This document shows positions 1 through 5,862 of a stretch of DNA of 6,365 bases, one piece after another (the stretch's first letter is position 1; each line of letters begins with the position of its first letter). The notes beneath the pieces were generated by a model. That model did not search any database. It worked only from the letters and a program-made list of their open reading frames with translations, and was not told where the DNA came from. Position numbers and translations under genes: made by a program. The stretch is from positions 1-6,365 of the forward strand of contig JASHRR010001167.1 in NCBI GenBank assembly GCA_030037185.1, read 5' to 3'. The stretch is from Xanthobacteraceae bacterium. Its GTDB lineage: Bacteria; Pseudomonadota; Alphaproteobacteria; Rhizobiales; Xanthobacteraceae.

Positions 1-286
1 GGCCGATGTTAGGCGTTGCGGAATGGCAGGTTGCATTGAAGGTCGTGACGGTGGGTGGCCGGGCCGGCGGCGGAGCACGGTCGCCCTGAGCAGGCTGCTC
101 ACACAGTCCCCCGGTCAAAATACCAGAGGCGCAACTCACCGTCTGGCAGCGTCCACCCCCGAGATTGGTAGAACCTGCAGGGCAACTGCAGATTGACTGG
201 GCTTGAACAAGATCGGCATTGCCAAAAACCGCATAGCCGAACAAAACAGCGAACACACTCCGGCCGAGTATTCTCCCCAACTTCAT
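1..286 (-). CDS. Secreted Cys-containing protein of unknown function (5' part; runs off the left edge)
   Basis: I do not recognise the family. The frame reads from ATG at 286 to the window edge (95 codons visible) without a stop. An in-frame TAA at 311-313 bounds it upstream, and a G-rich stretch (GGGGG) a few bases before the ATG could act as a ribosome binding site. Residues 1-30 look like a signal peptide: basic start (MKLGRILGR), a hydrophobic stretch (VFAVLFGYAVFG) and a probable cleavage site near VQAQ/SICS, so the product should be exported. The mature part begins with closely spaced cysteines (CSCPAGS, then GGGRCQTVSC, then GGLCEQP) separated by Gly/Ser, resembling small disulfide-bonded repeats, then a Pro-rich linker (APPPARPP) and another Cys. 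This suits the N-terminus of a surface or autotransporter-like protein, but that is inference. Codons such as ATA, AGA, TTT and TTG are commoner here than in the other genes, hinting at a different origin. Confidence 0.6.
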   Translation of the reverse strand, partial: MKLGRILGRSVFAVLFGYAVFGNADLVQAQSICSCPAGSTNLGGGRCQTVSCASGILTGGLCEQPAQGDRAPPPARPPTVTTFNATCHSATPNIG

Positions 287-811
287 GCCAGCCCCCACGT
301 CAAAAACCGATTACACAATAGAAATTTTCAATTCAGGCAGCGTTTCAGTGTTGCGGACACCGCCACATATCTTACCATATTGAGATGAAACTGTGCTATA
401 AATGAGTTGAAACATTGACCGGCGAAAACGCAGACAATGGAAAAATGAAATCATCCCAGTCCGTTGGGCGACATCGGAGCGGGATCAAACGAGAAATGAT
501 CGCAAGTGTTGCGGGAAGGCCACGGTCACGAGTTGTCATTTTGCAACCAGCGACGCGGGCGCGATTGTCGGCGCGCGTTGGTTGAGGAGCGCGCGCCCAG
601 GTCAAAGGCATGCACGGGCGCTTTATGCATCGATCGCAAGCGCGCCTGTGAGGCGGGCGATCGCGGGATTGACCGCGCCCCTAAAAGCCAAGGCGGCGCG
701 TCGGCCGGCAGCTGCCGGCTGCATCAAATGCAAGCTCACGGCCGGGGCCCGTCGGCCGCGTCCCCGGAACTTGCGCGGCTCTTGCCTGTAGGCCGTTGGA
801 TTGACCGCGGC
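287..811. other. Intergenic region with no convincing gene
   Basis: About 525 bases lie between the start of the secreted-protein gene and the end of the cupin operon. Open frames here lack a good ribosome binding site, typical codon use or recognisable protein. Bases 300-450 are clearly AT-richer than the flanks and probably carry the promoter of the leftward secreted-protein gene. A TGTAAT on the minus strand (310-315) resembles a -10 box, but I see no good -35 at the right distance. On the plus strand a TATAAA sits in the CTATAAATG around 395-403, again without a matching -35 or a gene to serve. Bases 660-811 are very GC-rich and hold the inverted and direct repeats listed separately. Confidence 0.55.
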
Positions 812-827
812 TCAAAACCCCGGCGCG
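666..827. repeat. Imperfect direct repeat around the 3' end of the second cupin gene
   Basis: GGATTGACCGCG occurs twice, at 666-677 and 798-809. Each copy is followed by similar sequence: CCCCTAAAAGCC after the first, GCTCAAAACCC after the second. Each segment ends in CGGCGCG (694-700 and 821-827). The right copy spans the stop codon of the second cupin gene. This looks like a short duplication of the gene's 3' end, or a trace of a small insertion, but the copies are only about 30-35 bases long and chance similarity in GC-rich DNA cannot be excluded. Confidence 0.4.
704..767. repeat. Cluster of inverted repeats downstream of the cupin operon
   Basis: Bases 704-719 are a perfect 16-base palindrome (GCCGGCAGCTGCCGGC). 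It is followed by TGCAT-caa-ATGCA (720-732) and by a hairpin with CCGGGG arms (742-747 and 762-767, 14-base loop). They lie about 45-110 bases past the stop of the last minus-strand operon gene, where a terminator is expected. None is followed by a T-run in the transcript, so a classical intrinsic terminator is not shown. They could still give a 3' mRNA structure or belong to a REP-like extragenic element. Confidence 0.4.
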
Positions 828-1363
828 TGCTCGATCTGATCGAACCAGTCGAAGCCCATTTCCTTGACCATGCGATTGGAGATCACGATCAACCGCGCCT
901 GCGATGTCGGGTGGTCGTTGAAGTGCTGGTGGATCGAGAACGGCGGCACGTAGATGAAGTCGCCCCGTTCCCAGCTAAATTTCTTCGGCTTGTCGGCCCA
1001 CTGCCATTCGAAGGCATCGAGGCAATCGAAATTCAGGTCCCAGTGCAGGTCGTAGCCGCAGCCCTCGACGCAGAACAGCACTTCCTCCCACATGTGGCGG
1101 TGCTTGCCGGAGCGCTCGCCGGGCTCAAGGAATTGCATGTAGGCCTCCACGCAGCGCTCCCGCGTGTTCATCTTATGATGAACCAGATGCTTGATGAGCC
1201 CGTCCGGCGAGCGCTCCCACGGCATATCCTCGGCGCTGACGACATTGGGCAGCGCCTCGTACATCTTGCGGAATTCCAACGAGGCGGCGATGTCCTCGAC
1301 GCGCAAGCTTGCCGCCTTGTTGCCCACATGCGCGAAATCGCGCTCATCGAGAATCCTGGTCAT
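812..1363 (-). CDS. Cupin domain protein (second cupin of the operon)
   Basis: A 183-residue single-domain cupin, i.e. a small beta-barrel metal-binding protein that is probably cytoplasmic. Cupin motif 1 is GERSGKHRHMWEEVLFCVEG (residues 82-101) with metal-ligand candidates His88, His90 and Glu93/94. Motif 2 is GDFIYVPPFSIHQHFND (134-150) with His145 and His147. The full ligand set suggests an active metalloenzyme (dioxygenase, isomerase or decarboxylase type), but the reaction cannot be read. The frame stays open upstream to 1663, but that part overlaps the first cupin and reads like a shadow (Arg/Gly-rich). I chose ATG at 1363 because recognisable protein starts there (MTRILDERDF), a GGGGGG lies just upstream, and the ATG overlaps (ATGA) the end of the read-on frame of the first cupin, which suggests translational coupling. 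Its barrel resembles the first cupin, including the shared HQHFND, so the two are probably paralogous halves of a pair. Confidence 0.85.
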   Translation of the reverse strand: MTRILDERDFAHVGNKAASLRVEDIAASLEFRKMYEALPNVVSAEDMPWERSPDGLIKHLVHHKMNTRERCVEAYMQFLEPGERSGKHRHMWEEVLFCVEGCGYDLHWDLNFDCLDAFEWQWADKPKKFSWERGDFIYVPPFSIHQHFNDHPTSQARLIVISNRMVKEMGFDWFDQIEHAPGF

Positions 1364-1485
1364 CCCGCGCCCCCCAACAGCCAGTCCATGCTCGCGCCCT
1401 CCACCATAATCACATCGCTGTTCTCGTCGATCATCAACCCCGCGCCCGCCCGCTGTTGCGGGAACATGTCTCTGCACGCCTTGTC
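1360..1485 (-). other. In-frame continuation of the first cupin gene beyond its TGA
   Basis: Directly after the TGA of the first cupin the same frame stays open for 41 codons (DKACRDMFPQQRAGAG, then LMIDENSDVIMVEGAS, then MDWLLGGAG) and stops at 1360-1362. Thirty-six of the 41 codons end in G or C, as expected for real coding sequence here, and the stop overlaps the ATG of the second cupin as ATGA, a typical operon junction. The simplest reading is that the original gene ended here and a Trp codon (TGG to TGA) was lost at 1486-1488. An independent 35-residue ORF starting at the ATG at 1467 is possible, but its ribosome binding site is poor. Confidence 0.6.
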
Positions 1486-2073
1486 TCACAGATCCTTCGG
1501 CGGCCGGAAATCCTCGTGTCCGGGCGCTGCTTCGCTGGGCGGGTAGGACACGATCTTCTGGAACAGAAGGTGCATGAACAGGAACAGCGGTTTTGCCTTG
1601 AACACGAGCAGCAGCGCCTCGTTGTCGGGGTCGTCGTTGAAATGCTGGTGCACGCTCGCGCATTCGACGATCATGATGTCGCCGGCTTTCCAGTCGATAC
1701 GGCGCCCATCATGGATGTCGTGGCCGCGGCCCTTGAGCACATAGAACACGGCGCTGTTGAGGTGGCCGTGCTTCTGGCCGTAGGCGCCGGGCGCATAGCA
1801 CTCGATGTGGGTTTCGATTGACTGCACCACGTTGGCGGCTTGCGGGCTTATCACATGCTTGCCGTACAGCGCCGGCCCGCCTTTCCAGGGATGGTTGCGC
1901 GATGAATAGACGCGCGGTTCGTCGAGCAGGGCCTTGTAGACATCGCCATAGGTGCCGGCCAGTTCGCGCACGAAGGTGCGCTTCTTCGACCAGCGCTCCC
2001 ACTTCCCCTCCTTGTCTTCGACCGGCGGGCGGTTGTGGCCCTGTCCGGGGGATTGCTCATAAAGGCCTGTCAT
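1486..2073 (-). CDS. Cupin domain protein (first cupin; possibly truncated by a premature TGA)
   Basis: A 195-residue protein with one cupin barrel. Motif 1 is GAYGQKHGHLNSAVFYVLKG (residues 96-115) with His102 and His104; the Glu usually found shortly after them is missing (LNSAVF). Motif 2 is GDIMIVECASVHQHFND (131-147) with His142 and His144. The region before it (YKALLDEPRVYSSRNHPW) aligns by eye with the same part of the second cupin (MYEALPNVVSAEDMPW). A GTG at 2088 gives five more residues, but ATG at 2073 is better: GGAAGGAG (2079-2086) lies five bases upstream. The gene starts 22 bases after the tctA-tctB stop, so it is in that operon. The protein ends RPPKDL at a TGA, after which the frame continues (see 1360-1485). 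The activity is unknown; an enzyme or sensor acting on the transported acid or a derivative is inference. Confidence 0.85.
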   Translation of the reverse strand: MTGLYEQSPGQGHNRPPVEDKEGKWERWSKKRTFVRELAGTYGDVYKALLDEPRVYSSRNHPWKGGPALYGKHVISPQAANVVQSIETHIECYAPGAYGQKHGHLNSAVFYVLKGRGHDIHDGRRIDWKAGDIMIVECASVHQHFNDDPDNEALLLVFKAKPLFLFMHLLFQKIVSYPPSEAAPGHEDFRPPKDL

Positions 2074-2090
2074 TCTCTCTCCTTCCACGC
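2074..2090 (-). promoter_or_regulatory. Strong ribosome binding site deciding the start of the first cupin
   Basis: On the minus strand GGAAGGAG (2079-2086) followed by AGAGA precedes ATG at 2073. It lies inside the five codons that a GTG start at 2088 would add, which argues against the GTG. Confidence 0.75.
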
Positions 2091-2095
2091 GCCGG

Positions 2096-4144
2096 TCAGA
2101 TGAAACCCAGCGTTGCCCGCAACGAGGGGAAAATGTCGCCGAGCAGCGATTGCGGCCATGCTACGGCCAGCAGCTCGTGAAACAAGCCCCAGCAGAGCAA
2201 GGTGGTGATTGCCGCATAGGCGATGGCGCTTGCGAGCGATTCCTTGAAGCCAAGATGCATGTAGGCGACGATGAAAATCGCAATCGCCGGAATGAAACCG
2301 ACGACCGCGACGAGCGCGAGCAGGCCGGCCAGCCAGGCGAAATAGATCACGGCCTGCGCGCGCACCCTCGCCCCTGACATGCCGAAGTTCTTGTCGGCGG
2401 CCGGGCCGTGGCTGCCGACCGCAACGCCGCCGTCGACATTGCCGCGCGCGGCCGGCTCCTTTCCGAACAGCTCATTGACAAGATTGAGGGCCGCAGCAGT
2501 CAGCGCCATGCCGCAGGCGGTGAGCGGCACCGGTTTGGCGGCAGCCGGCCAGTCGGTCGACAGCGCAATCGCCACGATGATGAAAAGGATGATCGCCATC
2601 GTGAATGCCGCCGATGCCGAAATCCGGAACGGATGCGAGCCGATCTGGCGCAGCTCCGCAATGACGCTCCTGACGATCTCGGAGAGCGGTCGGTACAACG
2701 CCCAGGCCACCAGAGCGAGGATCACCAGCACCACTGGCCTGGTCAGCCAGCCGAGACCGTAAAGGGAGGTCGAGATATAGAGATAGCGCTCGAAAATGGC
2801 GCCGATCACCAGGCCCACCACCAGCGGCGGACGCGGCCATGCGAGCCGTTTCATAATCCAGCCGACCATCCCGAAGACCATCAGCGAGTAAAGGTCGCCC
2901 CAGTCATGGGAACCCTCATAGGCGGCGACGAAGACGAGCGACAGCACGATCGGCAACAGGATCTCGGGGCGCACTGTCGACACGCGGGCAAGCCACGGAC
3001 AGGCGAACAGACAGATCACCGCACCGATGATATGGGCAAGCGTGAGGCTCCAGACGATCGTATAGGTCACGTCGAGCTGCTTGGTCAGCATCTCCGGGCC
3101 AGGCGTTAATCCGTGCATCAGAAACGCGCCCAGCAGAATCGCCATCGAAGCGCCGGCCGGTACCCCGAAGGCGATGGTCGGCACCAGATGGCCGCCCTCC
3201 TTGGCATTGTTGGAGCTTTCCGGGGCAATCACCCCGCGCACATCGCCGCTGCCGAAGGTCTCGGGATTTTTTTCGGTGCGCTGAGCATAGCCGTAGGCGA
3301 TCCAATCGATCACCGCAGAGCCGATGCCCGGGATGGCGCCGAGCCCTGTGCCCAGGATGCCGCATCGCACCACGAGCCACCAGTGCCGCATGACATCGCG
3401 CACCCCTTCCCACTGATTGGAGAGATTGATGTTGGAGGCGTGATCGCCGGCGATCTTTTTGCGGGCGACTGCCAGCTCACACAGTTCCGGAATGGCGAAC
3501 AGCCCGAGCATTGCCGGCACCAGAGGCACGCCGTCGTAAAGGTAGAGCGTGTCGAACGTCCAGCGCAGCGTGCCGCTTTCCGAGCGCGAGCCGATCATCG
3601 AAATCATCAGACCGAGACCCGCAACCGTGAGCCCCTTGAGCGGCGCGCGGCCCGACAGCGTCGCCACCATGGACAATCCAAACAGCGAGAAGGCGAGCAG
3701 CTCCGGAGAGCCGATTGCGAGCAGGAGCGGGCGCAAGATCGGAATGCTTAGCGCGAGCACGATGGCGCCGATCAGGCCGCCCGCGAGCGAGGACGCAAAT
3801 CCTGCCCCGAAGGCGCGCCCCGCCTCGCCGTTGCGGGCCATCGCGTGGCCATCGATCACGGTAGCGGCGGCGCCGACGTGACCCGGAACGCCAAACAGCA
3901 CCGCGCTGATGAAATCAGATGACGTAATGACGGCCGCCATGCCGAGCAGCAGCGCCATCGCAGTGTGCTGGTCCATGTTGTAGGTGAACGGGATCAGCAT
4001 CGCCATGCCGACGATCCCGTTGAGGCCGGGAAGAACGCCGATCGCCAGCCCGATGAGAACCCCGATCAGCAGAATACCGAGACGCGCCGGTTCCAAAAGC
4101 AAGGTCAAGGCATGCCAAGCCATCGATGCCATATCAACCGGCAT
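2096..4144 (-). CDS. Tripartite tricarboxylate transporter membrane subunit, TctA-TctB fusion
   Basis: A 682-residue polytopic inner-membrane protein, the permease of a TTT system that takes up carboxylates using an ion gradient and a periplasmic binding protein. Residues 1-500 are TctA-like. The first half carries GVLPGLNGIVGMAMLIPFTY (36-55). The second half repeats the theme with GTGLGAIPGIGSAVIDW (265-281), then the characteristic APESSNNAKEGGHLVPTIAFG (308-327) and HGLTPGPEM (344-352). About 505-665 is a TctB-like small subunit: two hydrophobic stretches (AAFTMAIILFIIVAIALS and a helix near 540-558), a hydrophilic loop (561-595) and two more pairs of helices. TctA alone is about 500 residues, so the extra length is the fused TctB. 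The ATG at 4144 has GAGGAA (4152-4157) seven bases upstream. It is the first gene of the minus-strand operon and divergent from its binding-protein gene. The substrate cannot be read. Confidence 0.92.
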   Translation of the reverse strand: MPVDMASMAWHALTLLLEPARLGILLIGVLIGLAIGVLPGLNGIVGMAMLIPFTYNMDQHTAMALLLGMAAVITSSDFISAVLFGVPGHVGAAATVIDGHAMARNGEAGRAFGAGFASSLAGGLIGAIVLALSIPILRPLLLAIGSPELLAFSLFGLSMVATLSGRAPLKGLTVAGLGLMISMIGSRSESGTLRWTFDTLYLYDGVPLVPAMLGLFAIPELCELAVARKKIAGDHASNINLSNQWEGVRDVMRHWWLVVRCGILGTGLGAIPGIGSAVIDWIAYGYAQRTEKNPETFGSGDVRGVIAPESSNNAKEGGHLVPTIAFGVPAGASMAILLGAFLMHGLTPGPEMLTKQLDVTYTIVWSLTLAHIIGAVICLFACPWLARVSTVRPEILLPIVLSLVFVAAYEGSHDWGDLYSLMVFGMVGWIMKRLAWPRPPLVVGLVIGAIFERYLYISTSLYGLGWLTRPVVLVILALVAWALYRPLSEIVRSVIAELRQIGSHPFRISASAAFTMAIILFIIVAIALSTDWPAAAKPVPLTACGMALTAAALNLVNELFGKEPAARGNVDGGVAVGSHGPAADKNFGMSGARVRAQAVIYFAWLAGLLALVAVVGFIPAIAIFIVAYMHLGFKESLASAIAYAAITTLLCWGLFHELLAVAWPQSLLGDIFPSLRATLGFI

Positions 4145-4151
4145 ACAAGCG

Positions 4152-4157
4152 TTCCTC
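4152..4157 (-). promoter_or_regulatory. Ribosome binding site of the TctA-TctB gene
   Basis: GAGGAA on the minus strand, seven bases before the ATG at 4144. It supports this ATG over the in-frame Met codons at residues 5 and 8. Confidence 0.65.
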
Positions 4158-4263
4158 GCCCGTGTGGCTCAAGGCACTGCCCATCCGCGATGGCAACCGC
4201 CAGAGGCCCGAATTTCCTGTCTTTTTTTGTCTCATGCGGCGGCGCTCGCCGCCCGCTCGCCAG

Positions 4264-4292
4264 TTTACATCGGAAAGCTCGCGCAGCGTCAA
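4264..4292 (-). promoter_or_regulatory. Predicted sigma-70-type promoter for the tctA-tctB/cupin operon
   Basis: On the minus strand TTGACG (4287-4292, five of six matches to TTGACA) is separated by exactly 17 bases from TGTAAA (4264-4269, four of six matches to TATAAT). Transcription would start near 4257, giving a leader of about 113 bases. This is pattern matching only; alphaproteobacterial promoters often deviate from this consensus. Confidence 0.45.
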
Positions 4293-4317
4293 GTCGTCGC
4301 TGTTTCCGCCGGGCTTT

Positions 4318-4346
4318 CTGACAAGCTGCCGCAAAGCTGGTAGAGT
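4318..4346 (+). promoter_or_regulatory. Predicted sigma-70-type promoter for the TTT binding-protein gene
   Basis: CTGACA (4318-4323, five of six matches) and TAGAGT (4341-4346, four of six matches) with a 17-base spacer. Transcription would start near 4353, leaving a leader of about 120 bases. Its -35 box lies 25 bases from the -35 box of the divergent promoter, so one regulator bound between them (4293-4317) could control both directions. No regulator gene is in the window. Confidence 0.45.
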
Positions 4347-4403
4347 TCTCCCCTGACGTTCCTACCTTTTGGTGCCCTTGCGGTGCGCCGGCAACGGGTG
4401 CGG

Positions 4404-4428
4404 CCTGTTGGCCGGCCCCAATGACAGG
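4404..4428 (+). repeat. Imperfect hairpin in the leader of the binding-protein gene
   Basis: CCTGTTGG (4404-4411), loop CCGGCC, then CCAA (4418-4421), three unpaired bases TGA, and CAGG (4425-4428). This gives an eight-pair stem with one bulge about 50 bases before the start codon. It could be an operator or an mRNA structure; no known riboswitch is recognised. Confidence 0.35.
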
Positions 4429-4461
4429 TTCCGCGGCGAGTTCGGAATCCATACCCGTCCT

Positions 4462-4470
4462 GGGAGGAGA
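4462..4470 (+). promoter_or_regulatory. Ribosome binding site of the TTT binding-protein gene
   Basis: GGGAGGAGA followed by five bases and ATG at 4476, close to the ideal anti-16S sequence. It fixes the start at the Met immediately before the signal peptide. Confidence 0.8.
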
Positions 4471-4475
4471 ACCAA

Positions 4476-5507
4476 ATGACGTTTGCCATGTGGGCGCGTG
4501 CTGCGACAGCCGCGATCATTTCGTTCACGGCAGCGGTGGCGGCGCAGGCGCAGAACGCCGCCGACTTCTACAAGGGCAAGAACGTCGAGGTTTATGTCGG
4601 CTACAGCGTCGGCGGCGCCTACGACCTCTATGCCCGCGTGCTCGCCCGGCATCTCGGCAGCCACATCCCCGGTAACCCCACCGTCCTGGTCAAGAACATG
4701 GAGGGCGCCGGCAGCCTGCGGCTTGCCAACTGGCTCTATCGCATCGCCCCCAAGGATGGCTCGGTGTTCGGCATCATCGGGCGCGGCACCGGCTTTGATC
4801 CTCTGCTCGGCCAGCAGGCGGCGCAATTCGACGGCAACAAGTTCACCTGGATCGGCAGCGCCAATCACGAGGTGAGCGTGTGCGTCGCGTTCGAGGGGCG
4901 CGGCATCACCACATTTGACGACCTGCGCACCAAGGAGATGACGGTCGGCGGCACCGGCGCCAGCGCCGATACCGACCAGTTTCCCAAAGTGGTCAACGGC
5001 GTGCTCGGCACGAAGATGAAACTCGTAAGCGGCTACCCCGGCGGCAACGATGTCGTGCTCGCCATGGAGCGAGGCGAACTGCAAGGCCGTTGCGGCTGGT
5101 CATGGTCGAGCGTGAAGGCGACGCATGGGTCCTGGATTGCCGAAAAGAAGCTCAATGTTTTGGTGCAGCTCTCGTTGCACAAGCATCCCGACCTGCCCGA
5201 TGTGCCGCTCATCGTCGATCTCGCCAAGACCGACGAGGATCGCCAGATCCTGCAACTGATTTTCGCCCGTCAGGTCATGGGGCGCCCGTTCCTCGCTCCG
5301 CCCGGCCTCCCGGCAGAACGCGTTGATGCGCTGCGGAAGGCCTTCATGGCCACCATGATCGACCCCGCCTTCATGGCGGACGCAGAAAAATCGCAGCTCG
5401 AGGTCAACCCGGTGGCGGGGGAGGAATTGCAGAAGCTGGTGGCGGACATCTACCGGACGCCGCCGGAGGTGGCCAAGAAGGCGGCGCAGCTTCTGGCGGC
5501 GAAGTGA
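4476..5507 (+). CDS. Tripartite tricarboxylate transporter periplasmic solute-binding protein (TctC/Bug family)
   Basis: A 343-residue exported binding protein that should capture an organic anion in the periplasm and deliver it to the TctA-TctB permease. Residues 1-25 form a signal peptide (basic Arg8, hydrophobic core IISFTAAVAA, AQA/QN cleavage). The mature N-terminus FYKGKNVEVYVGYSVGGAYD (about 31-50) and the following LYARVLARHLGSHIPGNP and KNMEGAGSLRLANWLY are typical of the subgroup. Later parts include APKDGSVFGIIGRG, TVGGTGASADTDQFP, GYPGGNDVVLAMERGELQG and the C-terminal LEVNPVAGEELQKLVADIY. Length is normal (about 320-340), with no frameshift. Ligand specificity in this large family varies widely (citrate, tartrate, aromatic acids and others) and cannot be assigned. 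It is divergent from tctA-tctB, not co-transcribed with it. The next plus-strand gene is the dehydrogenase at 6174, separated by the IscB remnant. Confidence 0.92.
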   Translation: MTFAMWARAATAAIISFTAAVAAQAQNAADFYKGKNVEVYVGYSVGGAYDLYARVLARHLGSHIPGNPTVLVKNMEGAGSLRLANWLYRIAPKDGSVFGIIGRGTGFDPLLGQQAAQFDGNKFTWIGSANHEVSVCVAFEGRGITTFDDLRTKEMTVGGTGASADTDQFPKVVNGVLGTKMKLVSGYPGGNDVVLAMERGELQGRCGWSWSSVKATHGSWIAEKKLNVLVQLSLHKHPDLPDVPLIVDLAKTDEDRQILQLIFARQVMGRPFLAPPGLPAERVDALRKAFMATMIDPAFMADAEKSQLEVNPVAGEELQKLVADIYRTPPEVAKKAAQLLAAK

Positions 5508-5719
5508 ACTCAGCGCGCGCGCGCGCCCCGCTAATTGAGCGTGAGCGAAATCGGCAAATCGCGCTGTCCGGCAACACGCTTTGATTGCGACGAGACGCCT
5601 GTGATCCACGGTTACGGCGGCAATTGACTTCACCCGGGGCCGGGCGTTTGCTTGGCATTCGCGAACTGACCGATCCCCGCGGCGGCTTTCGCCCCCAGCC
5701 CTCCTCAAGGTTGCCACGC
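5508..5719. other. Intergenic stretch between the binding-protein gene and the omega-RNA-like region
   Basis: I find no gene here. It opens with a (GC)7 tract at 5513-5526, alternating purine-pyrimidine DNA that can adopt Z-form. A weak CGCT-AATTG-AGCG stem (5529-5541) follows; it has no T-run, so it is not a convincing terminator. If the IscB element inserted here, its left end and the guide-bearing 5' part of the omega-RNA should lie near the right end of this stretch (roughly 5690-5725). I cannot see the exact boundary. Confidence 0.45.
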
Positions 5720-5721
5720 AA

Positions 5722-5862
5722 GTTTGGGACGACGGCCGCAAGCAACGTTGCAGGTTCAAGACCCGGGGTGCTTCCTCACCTTTCAGGGGGGCTCTGCAAC
5801 ATTAGGGGAGAGCACTGCAAGGTGCGCGCCAGGAGGCCCTTCGGGCCTGTTCGGAGTACCAA
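5722..5862 (+). ncRNA. Likely omega-RNA of an IscB element (boundaries approximate)
   Basis: IscB nucleases use an omega-RNA encoded directly upstream of iscB, as a 5' guide followed by a structured scaffold. This stretch sits in that position, ends at the iscB remnant start, and resembles scaffolds I remember for this family (GGTTCAAGACCCGGGGTGC, GGGGGGCTCTGCAACATTAG and GTTCGGAGTACCAAAAG). Visible pairings: GTTGCAG (5747-5753) with CTGCAAC (5794-5800); GGTG (5767-5770) with CACC (5777-5780) around CTTCCT; GCTCT (5791-5795) with AGAGC (5809-5813), which competes with the first helix; and a six-pair hairpin AGGCCC-TTC-GGGCCT (5834-5848). CTGCAA also recurs at 5815-5820 as an alternative partner, consistent with the pseudoknotted fold known for these RNAs. 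The arms remain complementary although the protein has been deleted. The guide would be immediately 5' of about 5722. Without a covariance search the identity rests on position, structure and memory. Confidence 0.65.

Noticed and set aside
203..388. Plus-strand frame of 61 codons starting at TTG
   Set aside because: It runs opposite the signal-peptide-bearing minus-strand gene and has no start signal.
396..611. Minus-strand frame of 71 codons in the left spacer
   Set aside because: No ribosome binding site, no motif, and codon use unlike the real genes nearby.
582..791. Plus-strand frame of 69 codons
   Set aside because: Arg/Ala-rich translation of GC-rich palindromic spacer, with no initiation signal.
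506..1546. Long plus-strand open frame of 346 codons
   Set aside because: It lies opposite the second cupin gene; its protein is Arg/His-rich with no recognisable motif, whereas the minus strand gives clear cupin motifs and start signals.
1364..1663. N-terminal extension of the second cupin frame to 1663
   Set aside because: It overlaps the first cupin in another frame and reads as low-complexity Arg/Gly/Ala sequence; recognisable protein begins at the ATG at 1363.
2408..3109. Plus-strand frame of 233 codons, and others opposite tctA-tctB
   Set aside because: Shadow of the TctA-TctB gene; rich in Arg, His and Gln with no membrane or enzyme features.
4214..4231. T-rich run as a possible terminator
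   Set aside because: A seven-T run is present, but no stable stem precedes it on either strand, and it falls inside the divergent promoter region.
4134..4334. Minus-strand frame of 66 codons upstream of tctA-tctB
   Set aside because: It covers the predicted promoter and the tctA-tctB ribosome binding site, lacks its own binding site and has no recognisable motif; a leader peptide cannot be excluded but is unsupported.
5100..5759. Minus-strand frame of 219 codons
   Set aside because: Shadow of the binding-protein gene, extending into the spacer without motifs.
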